Positions 20,313 through 29,025 are shown, numbered from the stretch's first letter. The stretch: 64,000 nt of DNA from Actinoplanes octamycinicus (GCF_014205225.1 NZ_JACHNB010000001.1:372001-436000); one strand, 5' to 3'. Made by a program: numbers and translations. The notes: generated from the letters alone by a model not told the origin.

Positions 20313-20490
20313 CGCCCGATCGGAGCGACGACCTCGTCGTCCCGACCGCCCGATCGGAGCGATGACCTCGCCGTCCCGACCGCCCGATCGGAGCGATGAC
20401 CTCGCCGTCCCGACCGCCCGACCGGAGCGATGACCTCGTCGTCCGGACCGCCTGATCGGAGCGATGACCTCGTCGTCCGGACCGCCTGAT
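20313..20490. repeat. 34-bp tandem repeat array (5 copies)
   Basis: Copies begin at 20313, 20347, 20381, 20415 and 20449, with a partial sixth at 20483. The core is CGCCCGATCGGAGCGATGAC followed by CTCGTCGTC. It sits just downstream of the malic-enzyme gene and upstream of the IS element. The rest of 20277-20559 holds no gene. Confidence 0.92.
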
Positions 20491-20559
20491 TCCAAGATCA
20501 AGATCATCATTGACGCGGGTCCGCGCGGGTGCAGATCGCATGCTCCCGGCACCCCTCTG

Positions 20560-21738
20560 TCAAGGGGTTGGTGTGAGGGGTGTTTTAGGGTGGTGGTTGG
20601 CGGGTCCGGGTTGTGACTTTTCCGAAGTGTCGATCTTGGGGTTTGGGTCGGCCGCGCTGGAGTTCAGAGTCGCCCCCGTGTGTCCTCCCGGACCCGTCGC
20701 TGTCTGTTGTGCCGTGTGGTCGTCTTTGATCATTTGGCGGTAGACGGTGTCGGACAGGCGTCGTTTCAACGCTCGCATGGCTTCCATCGCGGTTTTGCCT
20801 TCGGCGCGTTTGCGCTGGTAGTAGGCGCGGCCGGGGGTGTCGAAGCGGAGCTGGGTGATGGCCATGATGTGCAGGACCCGGTTGATGCGCCGGTTCCCGG
20901 CCCGGTTGAGCCGGTGATGATGGTTGTCGCCGGAGGACACGTCGATGGGGGCGGTGCCGTTCCAGGTGGCGAAGTGCCCGCGGGTCGGGAAGCGGCTGAT
21001 GTCGCCGATGTCGCCGAGCAGGCGGGCGGCGCCGGAGGGGCCGATGCCGTTGAGGCTGGTCAGCTGGGTGCCGGTGGCGGCCAGCACGGTCTTCAGCTGC
21101 CGGTTGGCTGCTTTGATCTTGGTGTCCAGGGTGGTGAGCTCGTCGGCCAGGTCGCCGGCCAGCTGATAGCGGGTGGCGGTGACGATGTCGCCGGCCGGGA
21201 CGCTGACGCGTTCGAGCAGGGTGCGGGCCTGGTCGGTGGTCAGGTTCTTCTTCGCGCCGCCGGGGATCAGTTCGAGCAGTAGCTGGTGCAGCCGGTTGAT
21301 GGTCTCGGTGCGGGTGGCGCCGAGCTGGTCGCGGCGGTCGGCCAGCAGCCGCAGCGCGACGGTGGCGCCGTCGGCGTGAACGCGGCGCAGGCCCGGGGTG
21401 CGCAGGGCGGTCACCGCGATGTGGTGCGCGTCGTGACCGTCGGTTTTACGGCCGTGCCCGGTGTCAAAGTTGCGGGCTTTCGCGGCGAGTTTCGCCGGGA
21501 CGTCCAGCACGGTTTCGCCGTCGGCGACCAGCCGCTGGGCCAGGTGCCGGCCGATGCCGTTACAGCCCTCGACCGCCCACACCCGGCCGGCGTGACGGCG
21601 GCCGGCGGCGAGCATCTGCTGGTAGCCACCGGTGTCGGTGCCGTACCTGCCACGGGCCAGCACCTGTTCACGCTCGTTGATGATCTCGATCGTCGCGGAC
21701 CGCTTGTGCGGATCGACTCCAATGATCAGCTGACCCAT
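20560..21738 (-). CDS. IS110-family DEDD transposase/recombinase
   Basis: 392 residues from ATG 21738 (GGAAGG upstream; an earlier in-frame ATG 39 bases upstream is possible). N-terminal RuvC-like DEDD domain with Asp9 (GVDPHK), Glu57 (AVEGCNG), Asp100 and Asp103 (KTDGHDAHH). A coiled-coil region (about 125-215) follows, then the transposase_20 domain with LTSLNGIGPSGAARLLGDIG, RGHFATWNGTAP and RAGNRRINRVLH, including the conserved Ser region VSSG. These enzymes use a structured bridge RNA from the element to choose donor and target DNA. The gene appears intact, so the element may be active. Confidence 0.93.
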   Translation of the reverse strand: MGQLIIGVDPHKRSATIEIINEREQVLARGRYGTDTGGYQQMLAAGRRHAGRVWAVEGCNGIGRHLAQRLVADGETVLDVPAKLAAKARNFDTGHGRKTDGHDAHHIAVTALRTPGLRRVHADGATVALRLLADRRDQLGATRTETINRLHQLLLELIPGGAKKNLTTDQARTLLERVSVPAGDIVTATRYQLAGDLADELTTLDTKIKAANRQLKTVLAATGTQLTSLNGIGPSGAARLLGDIGDISRFPTRGHFATWNGTAPIDVSSGDNHHHRLNRAGNRRINRVLHIMAITQLRFDTPGRAYYQRKRAEGKTAMEAMRALKRRLSDTVYRQMIKDDHTAQQTATGPGGHTGATLNSSAADPNPKIDTSEKSQPGPANHHPKTPLTPTP

Positions 21739-21777
21739 GTACCCGTTGACCTTCCCGTCGTCGCGGCAGAACCACAC

Positions 21778-21990
21778 CAGCGGGAGGGCAACGCTACTTA
21801 CAGCTGGGCAAACCCCTCTTCAGCCACTCCGCGCCACGGTGACCGGCAGGGTCCAAGCCGGGAGAGAGCCACACCCCGCCATATGAGTGGGCAGCGCGGG
21901 CCTGAGCACCCTACCGATCACCTCGACCAAGCCTGGCCGGGCCGCGGTCGTACACCAAATTCTCTTTAAGTAGCGCGGGCCGGGCGGGCT
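21778..21990 (-). ncRNA. Candidate IS110 bridge RNA region
   Basis: About 210 nt upstream of the transposase, no plausible gene, in the position where IS110-group elements encode the bridge RNA. On the minus strand it begins near CTACTTAAAGAGAATTTGG and contains GC-rich pairable segments. I did not fold it. The call rests on family layout, not on a recognised structure. Confidence 0.4.
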
Positions 21991-22099
21991 GATCTGGCCG
22001 CTGCGCGTCCATGACGATCACCCCACCCTTCACGACCCGTGGGTGGTCACCGAGAACCCTCCCACCCACCGCCGCGTCGCAGTCAGCACCGCATTCTGC

Positions 22100-22620
22100 G
22101 AGGCACGCGTCACCCACGGCGTGCTGTCCGCAACACCGCGCTGCCCACCACACCGCGTCGCCCACGCCTGTTGCCGGCCACCGCGTTGCCTACAACACCG
22201 CGTCGCCCACGGCCGTTGCCCGCCACCGCGTTACCCACAACACCGCGTTACCCAGACTGTTGTCCGCCACCACGCTGCCCCACCACACCGCGTTACCCAG
22301 GCTGTTGCCTGCAACACCGCCCTGCCCCCACCGCGACGCCCACACCTGTTGCCCGCCACCGCACTGCCCACCACACCGCAACGCCCACGCCTATTGCCTG
22401 CAACACCGCGCTGCCCCACCACACCGCGACGCCCACACCTGTTGCCGCTCGTGAGCCGTTATCAAGCCGTCTGAGCGCACCGCCACCGCGCTGCCCCACC
22501 ACACCGCAACGCCCACACCTGTTGCCCGCCACCGCGCTGCCCACCACACCGCGACGCCCACAGCTGTTGCCCACCACGGCGTTACCCACAACACCGCGTT
22601 GTCCACAGCCCGCCCGCCGG
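22100..22620. repeat. Degenerate 45-48-bp minisatellite array
   Basis: About ten diverged units of the form CTGTTGCCCGCCACCGC... CCACCACACCGCGACGCCCAC, strongly strand-asymmetric (C/A-rich on plus). One unit is interrupted near 22445-22485 by unrelated sequence. There are no spacers of equal length, so it is not CRISPR. The whole interval 21991-22972 carries no credible gene; open frames there are only translated repeat. Confidence 0.85.
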
Positions 22621-22709
22621 CGCCCTCCAAAATCCGCCACACTGTCCGAGGAAGGTCCCCCTTGGGGAGGGCGGGCTGTGAGCGGCGGCATGGCCGATCG
22701 GCGGTGCGG

Positions 22710-22995
22710 TGACTCGGGATTAGGCAGCGGCGCAGCCGATCGGCACGCCTGCGCAGCACGGGATCAAGCAGCAAACCAACCGATTGGCGGCCTGCGGCTC
22801 AGGATCAGGCGGCGGCCAGACGGATCGGCACGGCTGCGGCTTGGGGTCCCGCGGCGGCCCACTCGGATCGGTACGGCTGCGGCTCTCTGTCAGGCGGCGA
22901 CCCGACGATCGGCACGGCTGCGGCTTGGGTCCCGCAGCGGCCCAGCCGGATCGACACGGCTGCGGCTCTCTGTCAGGCGGCGGCCCAGCCGGAGA
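22710..22995. repeat. About 42-bp tandem repeats derived from the 3' end of glpQ-like gene
   Basis: Roughly six diverged units (GGATCGGCACGGCTGCGG followed by CGGCGGCCCAGCC-type sequence). The last unit, TCAGGCGGCGGCCCAGCCGG at 22973, is the 3' coding end and stop of the glycerophosphodiesterase gene. The array therefore looks grown out of the gene's end. Confidence 0.8.
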
Positions 22996-23695
22996 GTTCG
23001 CCGACGTAGTCGGTGATCAGGCCGGCTACGCCCGCGTCGACCAGAGGGCGCCACTGGGTGAGGTCGTTGGCGGTCCATGGCATGACGCCGACGCCGAGCT
23101 CGGTGAGGGCGGCCATCGTCTCCGGGCCGGTCAGGACGTCGGCGACCGACGGGTTGCAGTAGGTGACGCCCAGCTCGCGGCAGAGTTCGACGGTTTCCGC
23201 GTCGAAGCGGAACAGCAGCAGGCCGCGGCGCACCTCCGGGGCCAGCTGACGGGCCTTGCGGACCACGTCCGCCTCGAAGCTCTGCACGACCGTACGGTCC
23301 AGCAGGTCGAACTCGGCCAGCGTGGCGATCACCGTCTTGACCTCGTCCAGGGTGGCCGGCGGCTTGATCTCCAGCAGGATCTCGGCGGCGGTGGGCTGCA
23401 GCACGGCCAGCGCCTCGGCCAGCGTCGGCACCCGCAGGCCGGCGTGCCCGGGGCCGAACCAGGAACCGGCGTCCAGCGTGGCGATCTCGTCGGCGCGCAG
23501 GTCCCAGACCCGGCCGGAGCCGGAGGTGGTGCGGTCCACGGTCCGGTCGTGGATCACCACCGGGACGCCGTCGGCGGTGCACCGCACGTCGAACTCGACG
23601 AAGGTGGCGCCGGCCCGCGCGGCGGCGGCCAGGGCGGGCAGCGTGTTCTCCGGGGCCACCGCGGAGTAACCACGGTGGGCGACGCGGTGCAGCAT
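22973..23695 (-). CDS. Glycerophosphodiester phosphodiesterase
   Basis: 240 residues, GDPD TIM-barrel family. HRGYSAVAPENTL (residues 7-19; catalytic His and Glu), VEFDVRCTADGVPVVIHDRTVDRTT (metal-binding Glu/Asp and second catalytic His), LEIKPP, VQSF and MPWTAND. It hydrolyses deacylated phospholipids to glycerol-3-phosphate and an alcohol. No signal peptide, so it is probably cytoplasmic. Its ATG overlaps the dapF TGA by one base (TGATG), giving a miaA-dapF-gdpD coupled operon. Confidence 0.9.
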   Translation of the reverse strand: MLHRVAHRGYSAVAPENTLPALAAAARAGATFVEFDVRCTADGVPVVIHDRTVDRTTSGSGRVWDLRADEIATLDAGSWFGPGHAGLRVPTLAEALAVLQPTAAEILLEIKPPATLDEVKTVIATLAEFDLLDRTVVQSFEADVVRKARQLAPEVRRGLLLFRFDAETVELCRELGVTYCNPSVADVLTGPETMAALTELGVGVMPWTANDLTQWRPLVDAGVAGLITDYVGELSGWAAA

Positions 23696-24750
23696 CAGCC
23701 GGCCACCGCCGAAGCGCCCGGGGTCGCCGGGTCCGGGGCCGCCGAAGCCGGGCCGACCGGGGACGGGCCGACAGAGGACGGGCCGGCCGAGGACGGGTCG
23801 ACAGAGGACGGGTCGACCGGGGACGAGGTCGAGGCCACCGAGGTCGAGACCGCGGACGTCGAAGACGCCGAAGTCGGGGCTGCCGGGGCGGATAGGGCGA
23901 ACACCGCCGGGTCCAGCTCACCGGAGGCGACCAGGACCGCTGGGCCGGCCAGCCACCAGGCGCCCTGCTCGTCGCAGGTGATCACGAGACGGCCGCCCAG
24001 GACGTCGACGGCGACGGAGCCGCTGGTCAGGCCGGCCTCCCGCAGGGCGACCGCGCCGACCGCGAGGGCGCCGGTGCCGCAGGACATGGTCTCGCCCGAG
24101 CCGCGCTCGTGCACCCGCATCCGGACGTGCCGGTCCATCCCGGGGACGGGCTCGGCGGGCTCGACGAACTCCACGTTCACCCCGGCGGTGAACAGCGCCT
24201 GGTCGGCCAGCGGGGCGGTGGTCAGGTCCAGGCCGGCCAGCTCGACGCCGTCGTGCAGGCCGCAGACCAGGTGCGGGTTGCCGCAGTCGACGGCGAGGCC
24301 GGGGACGGTGAGCGCCCCCACGGTGGCGGTGCTCGCGGCGTAGACCCGGGGCGTGCTCATCCGTACCGAAATCGTGTCGGTCGAGACCACGGCGAACATG
24401 ACGCCGGCCCGGGTCGCCACCGGCAGACCCGCCGGGTCTGCCGTGGCCAGGCCGTGCTCCACCAGGTAGCGGGCGAAGACCCGGACGCCGTTGCCGCACA
24501 TCTCGGCGATCGAGCCGTCGCTGTTCCAGTAGTCCATGAACCACTCGGCGTCGGCGGCGTGCCCGGTCGCCTCGGGGTGTTTCGCGGCGCGCACCACCCG
24601 CAGCACGCCGTCACCGCCGATCCCGCGCCGCCGGTCGCAGAGCGCGGCGACCAGCGCCGGCGTCAGCTGCAGCTCGCCGTCGGGGTCGGGAAGGATGACG
24701 AAGTCGTTGGCGGTGCCGTGGCCCTTGGTGAAAAACACGCCGTCCATCAT
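23695..24750 (-). CDS. dapF: Diaminopimelate epimerase with C-terminal low-complexity extension
   Basis: 351 residues from ATG 24750 (ATGA overlap with miaA; ATG 24747 is an alternative). It interconverts LL- and meso-diaminopimelate for lysine and peptidoglycan. Active-site Cys85 is in MCGNGVRVFARY and Cys224 in GETMSCGTGA. HGTANDFV and NPHLV are also typical. Family members are about 270-290 residues; here about 65 extra residues (from ~285) consist of Ser/Pro/Ala repeats (PSSVDPSSAGPSS) encoded by 15-bp tandem repeats at 23760-23825. The catalytic core is complete, so the tail should be an add-on. Confidence 0.95.
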   Translation of the reverse strand: MMDGVFFTKGHGTANDFVILPDPDGELQLTPALVAALCDRRRGIGGDGVLRVVRAAKHPEATGHAADAEWFMDYWNSDGSIAEMCGNGVRVFARYLVEHGLATADPAGLPVATRAGVMFAVVSTDTISVRMSTPRVYAASTATVGALTVPGLAVDCGNPHLVCGLHDGVELAGLDLTTAPLADQALFTAGVNVEFVEPAEPVPGMDRHVRMRVHERGSGETMSCGTGALAVGAVALREAGLTSGSVAVDVLGGRLVITCDEQGAWWLAGPAVLVASGELDPAVFALSAPAAPTSASSTSAVSTSVASTSSPVDPSSVDPSSAGPSSVGPSPVGPASAAPDPATPGASAVAG

Positions 24751-25658
24751 CGCGCAACGGCCAGCGCGTCGGCCACGAGCGTCGGGGCGGCCCCGTCCAG
24801 CCAGGTGATCGCCGGGTCCCGGCGGAACCAGGAACGCTGCCGCCGGACGAACCGGCGGGTGCCGCGCACCGTCTCGTCCTTCGCCTCCGACTCGGTCAGC
24901 ACGCCGTCCAGCTGGGCGATGGCCTGCTGGTAGCCGAGCGCCCGGGAAGCGGTCCGGCCGTCCCGGATGCCCGCCGCGTCCAGCGCGCGCACCTCGTCGA
25001 GCAGCCCGGCCGCCCACATCAGGTCGACCCGCCGGGCGATCCGCTCGTCCAGCTCGGCCACCTCCCGGTCGACGCCGATCTGCACCGACGGGTAGTACGG
25101 CCGCGGATCGGGCAGGGCGGCGGTGAACGGCTGCCCGGTCAGCTCGATGACCTCCAGGGCGCGGACGATCCGCCGGCCGTTGGACGGCAGGATCTTGCCG
25201 GCCGCGACCGGGTCCCGGTCCCGCAGCCGGGCGAAGAGCGGCGCCGGCCCGGTCTCGGCCAGCTCGGCCTCCAGCCGGGCCCGGATCACCGGATCGGTAC
25301 CCGGGAACTCGAACTCCTCCAGCACCGCCCGCAGGTACAGCCCGGACCCGCCGACCAGCAGCGGCACCCGGCCCCGGGCCCGGATGTCGTCGATCGCCGC
25401 GCGGGCCAGCGCCTGGTACTCGGCGACCGCCGCGGTGACCGAAACGTCCCAGATGTCGAGCAGGTGGTGCGGCACGCCGTCGCGCTCCGCCACGCTCAGT
25501 TTCGCGGTCCCGATGTCCATCCCGCGGTAGAGCTGCATGGAGTCGGCGTTGACCACCTCGCCACCCAGCTCGTGGGCGAGTGCGATGCTCAAGGCGGACT
25601 TCCCGGCCGCTGTCGGGCCGACGACGGTGACCACGCGAGGACCCGGACTCAACGACAC
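24747..25658 (-). CDS. miaA: tRNA dimethylallyltransferase
   Basis: 303 residues from GTG 25658; a TTG six codons upstream is possible and neither has a clear ribosome site. It transfers dimethylallyl to A37 of tRNAs reading UNN codons, the step before MiaB. P-loop VVGPTAAGKSALS near the N-terminus, VNADSMQLYRGMDIGTAK, DVSVTAAVAEYQ, LVGGSGLYLRAVL, NGRRIVRALEVIELTG and SRALGYQQAIAQL are all present. It is the first gene of the miaA-dapF-gdpD overlapping operon; miaB lies 8 kb away behind an accessory island. Confidence 0.94.
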   Translation of the reverse strand: MSLSPGPRVVTVVGPTAAGKSALSIALAHELGGEVVNADSMQLYRGMDIGTAKLSVAERDGVPHHLLDIWDVSVTAAVAEYQALARAAIDDIRARGRVPLLVGGSGLYLRAVLEEFEFPGTDPVIRARLEAELAETGPAPLFARLRDRDPVAAGKILPSNGRRIVRALEVIELTGQPFTAALPDPRPYYPSVQIGVDREVAELDERIARRVDLMWAAGLLDEVRALDAAGIRDGRTASRALGYQQAIAQLDGVLTESEAKDETVRGTRRFVRRQRSWFRRDPAITWLDGAAPTLVADALAVAR

Positions 25659-25837
25659 AAAGCAACCGTAGGACAAGGTTGTGTCACGGTCGTCGGCGGG
25701 AGCTTTCCCCTAACCGGGTTGGACCTGTGACAATGCGCGAGAAAGAATGCCCCTGAGAGGGTTGGCATTCCACTGCGCTGTGGCGGTGGCCGGGGACCGG
25801 GCTGGTCCTTCGGCGCCGGGAGAACGAGGATGAGCTC

Positions 25838-27046
25838 ATGAACGACTGGACGGCCTTCGGGCGCGTGGATGCCGACGGCACCGTGTACGTGAAGACCGCC
25901 GAGGGCGACCGGGTGGTCGGCTCGTGGCAGGCCGGCACCCCCGAGGAGGGCTTGGCCCACTTCGCCCGGCGATTCGAGGACCTGGTGACCGAGGTCGACC
26001 TCGTCGAGGCTCGCCTCAAGTCGGGCGCGGCGGACGCGTCCCACTCGCTGAGCAGCGTCAAGCGGCTTCGCACGCAGCTGGACGAGGCGCACGTGGTGGG
26101 CGACATCGACGGTCTCGCCGCCCGGCTGGACAAGCTGGCCGCCCTCGCCGACGAGAAGGCCGGCGAGGCTCGCGCGGCCCGCGAGGTCGCCCGGACCGAG
26201 GCCCTGGCCCGCAAGACGGCGCTGGTCGAGGAGGCGGAGACGATCGCCGCCGAGGCCACCGGCTGGAAATCGGCCGGCGACCGGCTCAAGGAGATCCTCG
26301 ACGAGTGGAAGACGATCCGCGGCGTCGACAAGAAGACCGACGGTGAGCTGTGGAAGCGGTTCGCCGCCGCCCGGGACGGCTTCACCCGCCGCCGCGGCGC
26401 GCACTTCGCCACCCTGGACGGGCAGCGCAAGCAGGCGCAGACCGCCAAGGAGGAGCTGGTCAAGGAGGCCGAGGCGATCTCCGGCTCGGACGAGTGGAAC
26501 ACCACGGCGAACCGGCTCAAGGAGCTGATGGCCGAGTGGAAGGCGGCGCCGCGCGCCGCCAAGGAGGCCGAGCAGCGCCTCTGGGAGCGGTTCCGGGCCG
26601 CCCAGGACGCGTTCTTCACCCGGCGCAGCGCGGTCTTCTCCGCCCGGGACGCGGAGTACCAGGGCAACCTGGAGCGCAAGCAGGCGATCCTGGCCGAGCT
26701 GGAAGCGATCGACGTCGACGCCGACGCCCGCGGCGCGCAGAACAAGCTGCGCGACGCCCAGGCCGCCTGGCACGAGGCCGGCCGGGTGCCCCGCGAGGCC
26801 GCCGCCGGCCTGGACCGCCGCTGGCGGGCCGCCGAGGAGCGGATCCGGGTCGCGATGGACTCGGCGTGGCGCAAGACCAGCCCGCAGGACAACCCGCTGC
26901 TGCGCCAGATGCGCGACCAGGTCGCCGAGGCCGAGCAGCGGCTGGAGCGGGCCAAGGCGGCCGGCGACAACCGGCGGATCAAGGAGGCCGAGCAGGCGCT
27001 CGCCTCGAAGAAGCAGTTCCTCGCGCTGGCCGAGCAGGCCAGCTGA
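25838..27046 (+). CDS. DUF349 domain protein (Rv2731-like)
   Basis: 402 residues, mostly charged helix. A short N-terminal beta segment (GRVDADGTVYVKTAEGDRVVGSWQAG) is followed by at least three DUF349 repeats recognisable by EWKTIRGVDKKTDGELWKRFAAARDGFTRRR, EWKAAPRAAKEAEQRLWERFRAAQDAF and AWHEAGRVPREAAAGLDRRWRAAEERI. Predicted soluble coiled-coil protein. The family is of uncertain role, conserved in actinobacteria next to miaA/dapF. ATG 25838 has GAACGAGGA upstream. A hairpin terminator follows. Confidence 0.9.
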   Translation: MNDWTAFGRVDADGTVYVKTAEGDRVVGSWQAGTPEEGLAHFARRFEDLVTEVDLVEARLKSGAADASHSLSSVKRLRTQLDEAHVVGDIDGLAARLDKLAALADEKAGEARAAREVARTEALARKTALVEEAETIAAEATGWKSAGDRLKEILDEWKTIRGVDKKTDGELWKRFAAARDGFTRRRGAHFATLDGQRKQAQTAKEELVKEAEAISGSDEWNTTANRLKELMAEWKAAPRAAKEAEQRLWERFRAAQDAFFTRRSAVFSARDAEYQGNLERKQAILAELEAIDVDADARGAQNKLRDAQAAWHEAGRVPREAAAGLDRRWRAAEERIRVAMDSAWRKTSPQDNPLLRQMRDQVAEAEQRLERAKAAGDNRRIKEAEQALASKKQFLALAEQAS

Positions 27047-27059
27047 GTCTCGCTTGATC

Positions 27060-27093
27060 GGAGGGCGGTGGTCCGGGTGGACCGCCGCCCTCC
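27060..27093 (+). terminator. Terminator hairpin after DUF349 gene
   Basis: 15-bp stem GGAGGGCGGTGGTCC / GGACCGCCGCCCTCC (one G-T pair), loop GGGT, 14 bp past the stop. Confidence 0.75.
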
Positions 27094-27151
27094 GGCGTTT
27101 CCTTGACCCGTACGCCACCATGGATCCATCGGCCGATCCACGGAGGTGGCG

Positions 27152-28099
27152 GTGGCACCGGGAGACGCTGTGACAGCCGGGTTCGACTATCGGGAGGCCG
27201 GCACCGCCGGGGCGACGTCGTCGGTGGCGCTGTCCCACCTCTCCGTCGAGCTCGCCCACCTCTTCCCGGAGGACCTGGCCGAGGACGCGCTGACCCGCTA
27301 CTTCGCCCGGGTGACGCCGTGGGTGGAGACCACTGCCGCTCTCGCTCGTAGCCGAGCCGCCAAGGCCCGGATCAGCACCTGCGTCCTGGTCGTGGACCAC
27401 GCCGACGGATCCGGACGTCCGCGGGACGTCATCCCGCGGATCCAGGAGGCCGCGAAGCACAGCGGCTTCGCCGTCGACTACCTCGCCCGGGAGTCGGCCC
27501 TGACCGGCGGTCCGGCCCGCGAGGTGTTCGACCACATCGTGCCGGAACCGCACCCCGGCACCACCGGCGTCCGGCCGCTGCTCGACGCGAACGGGTGGCT
27601 GTGCACCGGAAAGCGGTCGCCCACGGCCGGTGGTGCACCGGCGATGTCCGGAGCGGAGTGGCAGCCGCCGGTGCAGACCGGCGCCCGCCATGCGATCTTC
27701 ATCGACGCCGAGCTGCGGGACAGCGCCGACGGGAGCTGGTCGGTCACGCTGCTCCGGGCGGTGTGGCAGCTGCTCCGACTCGGTCTGCTGCGCCCGGCGG
27801 ACGCCCGCCTGACCGCGCCGGAACCGGTCGGCACGCTGCCGGAGACCTGGCCCGAGCTGCCACCGGTGGTCCGGCTCACGGAACGGCCGGGGCCGCTCTG
27901 CGCGTACCAGAGCTTCTCGGTCCTGCCCAGCCGCTTCCTGGAGGTGGAGGTGGCCGCGGACCTGATCATGTCGATGGTCCGGCTCGCCCCGGAGGTCGAC
28001 GATCAGGTGGTCCGGCGGGCCGGGATGGAAGGCATCACGCTGCCGGCCGAGCCGCAGGATCGCATCAGCCACGCGTTCCTGGCCACGGACCCGCCGTGA
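27152..28099 (+). CDS. SCO2522-family-like protein
   Basis: 315 residues from GTG 27152 (CGGAGG five bases ahead; GTG 27146 and 27170 are alternatives). Features: SSVALSHLSVELAHLFPEDLAED near the N-terminus, STCVLVVDHADGSGRP followed by VIPRIQEAAKHSGFAVDYLARES, an EPHPGTTG motif, and RHAIFIDAELRD. From memory this pattern matches the NCBI family called SCO2522, normally encoded beside SCO2521, a variant P-loop protein (SCO2523), SCO2524 and a methyltransferase. Only the 2522/2521 pair is here. The role of the family is unknown to me. The next gene overlaps its stop (GTGA), so the pair is translationally coupled. Confidence 0.6.
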   Translation: MAPGDAVTAGFDYREAGTAGATSSVALSHLSVELAHLFPEDLAEDALTRYFARVTPWVETTAALARSRAAKARISTCVLVVDHADGSGRPRDVIPRIQEAAKHSGFAVDYLARESALTGGPAREVFDHIVPEPHPGTTGVRPLLDANGWLCTGKRSPTAGGAPAMSGAEWQPPVQTGARHAIFIDAELRDSADGSWSVTLLRAVWQLLRLGLLRPADARLTAPEPVGTLPETWPELPPVVRLTERPGPLCAYQSFSVLPSRFLEVEVAADLIMSMVRLAPEVDDQVVRRAGMEGITLPAEPQDRISHAFLATDPP

Positions 28100-29025
28100 C
28101 GCGGACGGAACACATGCTCGCGTTCGGCGAGGTGCACACCGCTCTGCTGCGGAACTCCCGGCCGCTGTCCGGGCACTCGGCCGCCGAACTCCTCGACCTG
28201 ACCTCCGGCGAGACAGTCCGCCGGAGCCAGCGGCCGATCTCCCGGGCGATCTCGGCGGACCGCTGGGAGGGCGTCGACTGCCGGATGCCGTCGTCCCGCG
28301 GCGGCCACCCGCGCGGCGTCGGCACGCTCGGCTGGCACGCGATCGTCACCGGCGGCCACGTCACGCAGTGCTCCACCCACGCCGGCCTGGTCGCCGCCGA
28401 GTCCACCCGGCGACGTCCGTGGTCGCACTACCTGGCCACACCGGGACGCATCGAGCTGATCGGCAAGTACCGGCCCGACGAGATCGCCGACGGTCTGCTG
28501 CGGGACGGCACGGATCCGGCCGTCCTCGACCTCGGCGCGATCACCACCCGCGGCCTGGACGCCGTGCAGCGAGACGGTCGGCTCGATCAGCTGGCCCCGC
28601 TGAACGCGCCGGGCACCGCCTTGCGCTGGGTGGCATACCTGGGCGCGGAGACGCTCACCGGTCGCTTCACCCTCGAGTCCGAGCGGTTCCGGACGCTGCG
28701 CCTGACCGTGCCCGGCCAGGACCTGCCCGCGGTGGTCCGGCTCGGCGAGGACCTGGCACTGCACGACTGGCTGCTCACCACCCTGACGGCGATCGTCGAC
28801 GCGGCGCTGACCGGCGGCCACAGCCGGGCGGAACAGCTGCGGCGGCTGCGGCCGGCGTTCGAGCACCTGGCACACCTGTGGATGCCGGGGGCACAGGTGG
28901 ACGAGGAGCTGATGCCGGTCTGGGACGCCCTGGACCGGCGGGCCGGGTTCAGCCGGCAGTGGGCGGCGACCGTCACCCGGGTTCGCGATCACCTGCTGCT
29001 GGCGGCGACGCCGGACTGGGCGTAG
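28096..29025 (+). CDS. SCO2521-family-like protein
   Basis: 309 residues, GTG 28096 overlapping the upstream stop by 4 bp. Opens LAFGEVHTALLRNSRPLSG, then RSQRPISRAI, WEGVDCRMP, RGVGTLGWHAIVTGGHVTQCS, and a strongly written RRRPWSHYLATPGRIELIG. It resembles the SCO2521 family as I recall it. No catalytic motif, membrane segment or signal peptide was recognised. The last 53 bp overlap the 3' end of the opposite-strand membrane-protein gene, so the two genes share DNA tail to tail. Coupling to the 27152 gene predicts that the two products form a complex. Confidence 0.6.
   Translation: MTRTEHMLAFGEVHTALLRNSRPLSGHSAAELLDLTSGETVRRSQRPISRAISADRWEGVDCRMPSSRGGHPRGVGTLGWHAIVTGGHVTQCSTHAGLVAAESTRRRPWSHYLATPGRIELIGKYRPDEIADGLLRDGTDPAVLDLGAITTRGLDAVQRDGRLDQLAPLNAPGTALRWVAYLGAETLTGRFTLESERFRTLRLTVPGQDLPAVVRLGEDLALHDWLLTTLTAIVDAALTGGHSRAEQLRRLRPAFEHLAHLWMPGAQVDEELMPVWDALDRRAGFSRQWAATVTRVRDHLLLAATPDWA

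Larger units (their letters stand above)
20545..21990 (-). mobile_element. IS110-family insertion sequence (ends approximate)
   Basis: One transposase gene with about 230 bp of non-coding DNA upstream and almost none downstream, the IS110-group layout. IS110 elements lack terminal inverted repeats, so the boundaries are estimates. The right-hand end in element orientation is close to the transposase stop, where minus-strand TTGACA (20563 to 20558) overlaps the TGA. In this family an outward -35 at the right end pairs with a -10 in the left end when the circle forms. The flanks are repeat DNA on both sides. Confidence 0.75.

Noticed and set aside
22100..22620. CRISPR array
   Set aside because: Units are diverged and contiguous, with no equal-length unique spacers and no cas genes nearby.
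22293..22691. Gly/Val-rich minus-strand protein
   Set aside because: It is only a translation of the minisatellite, without start signal or domain.
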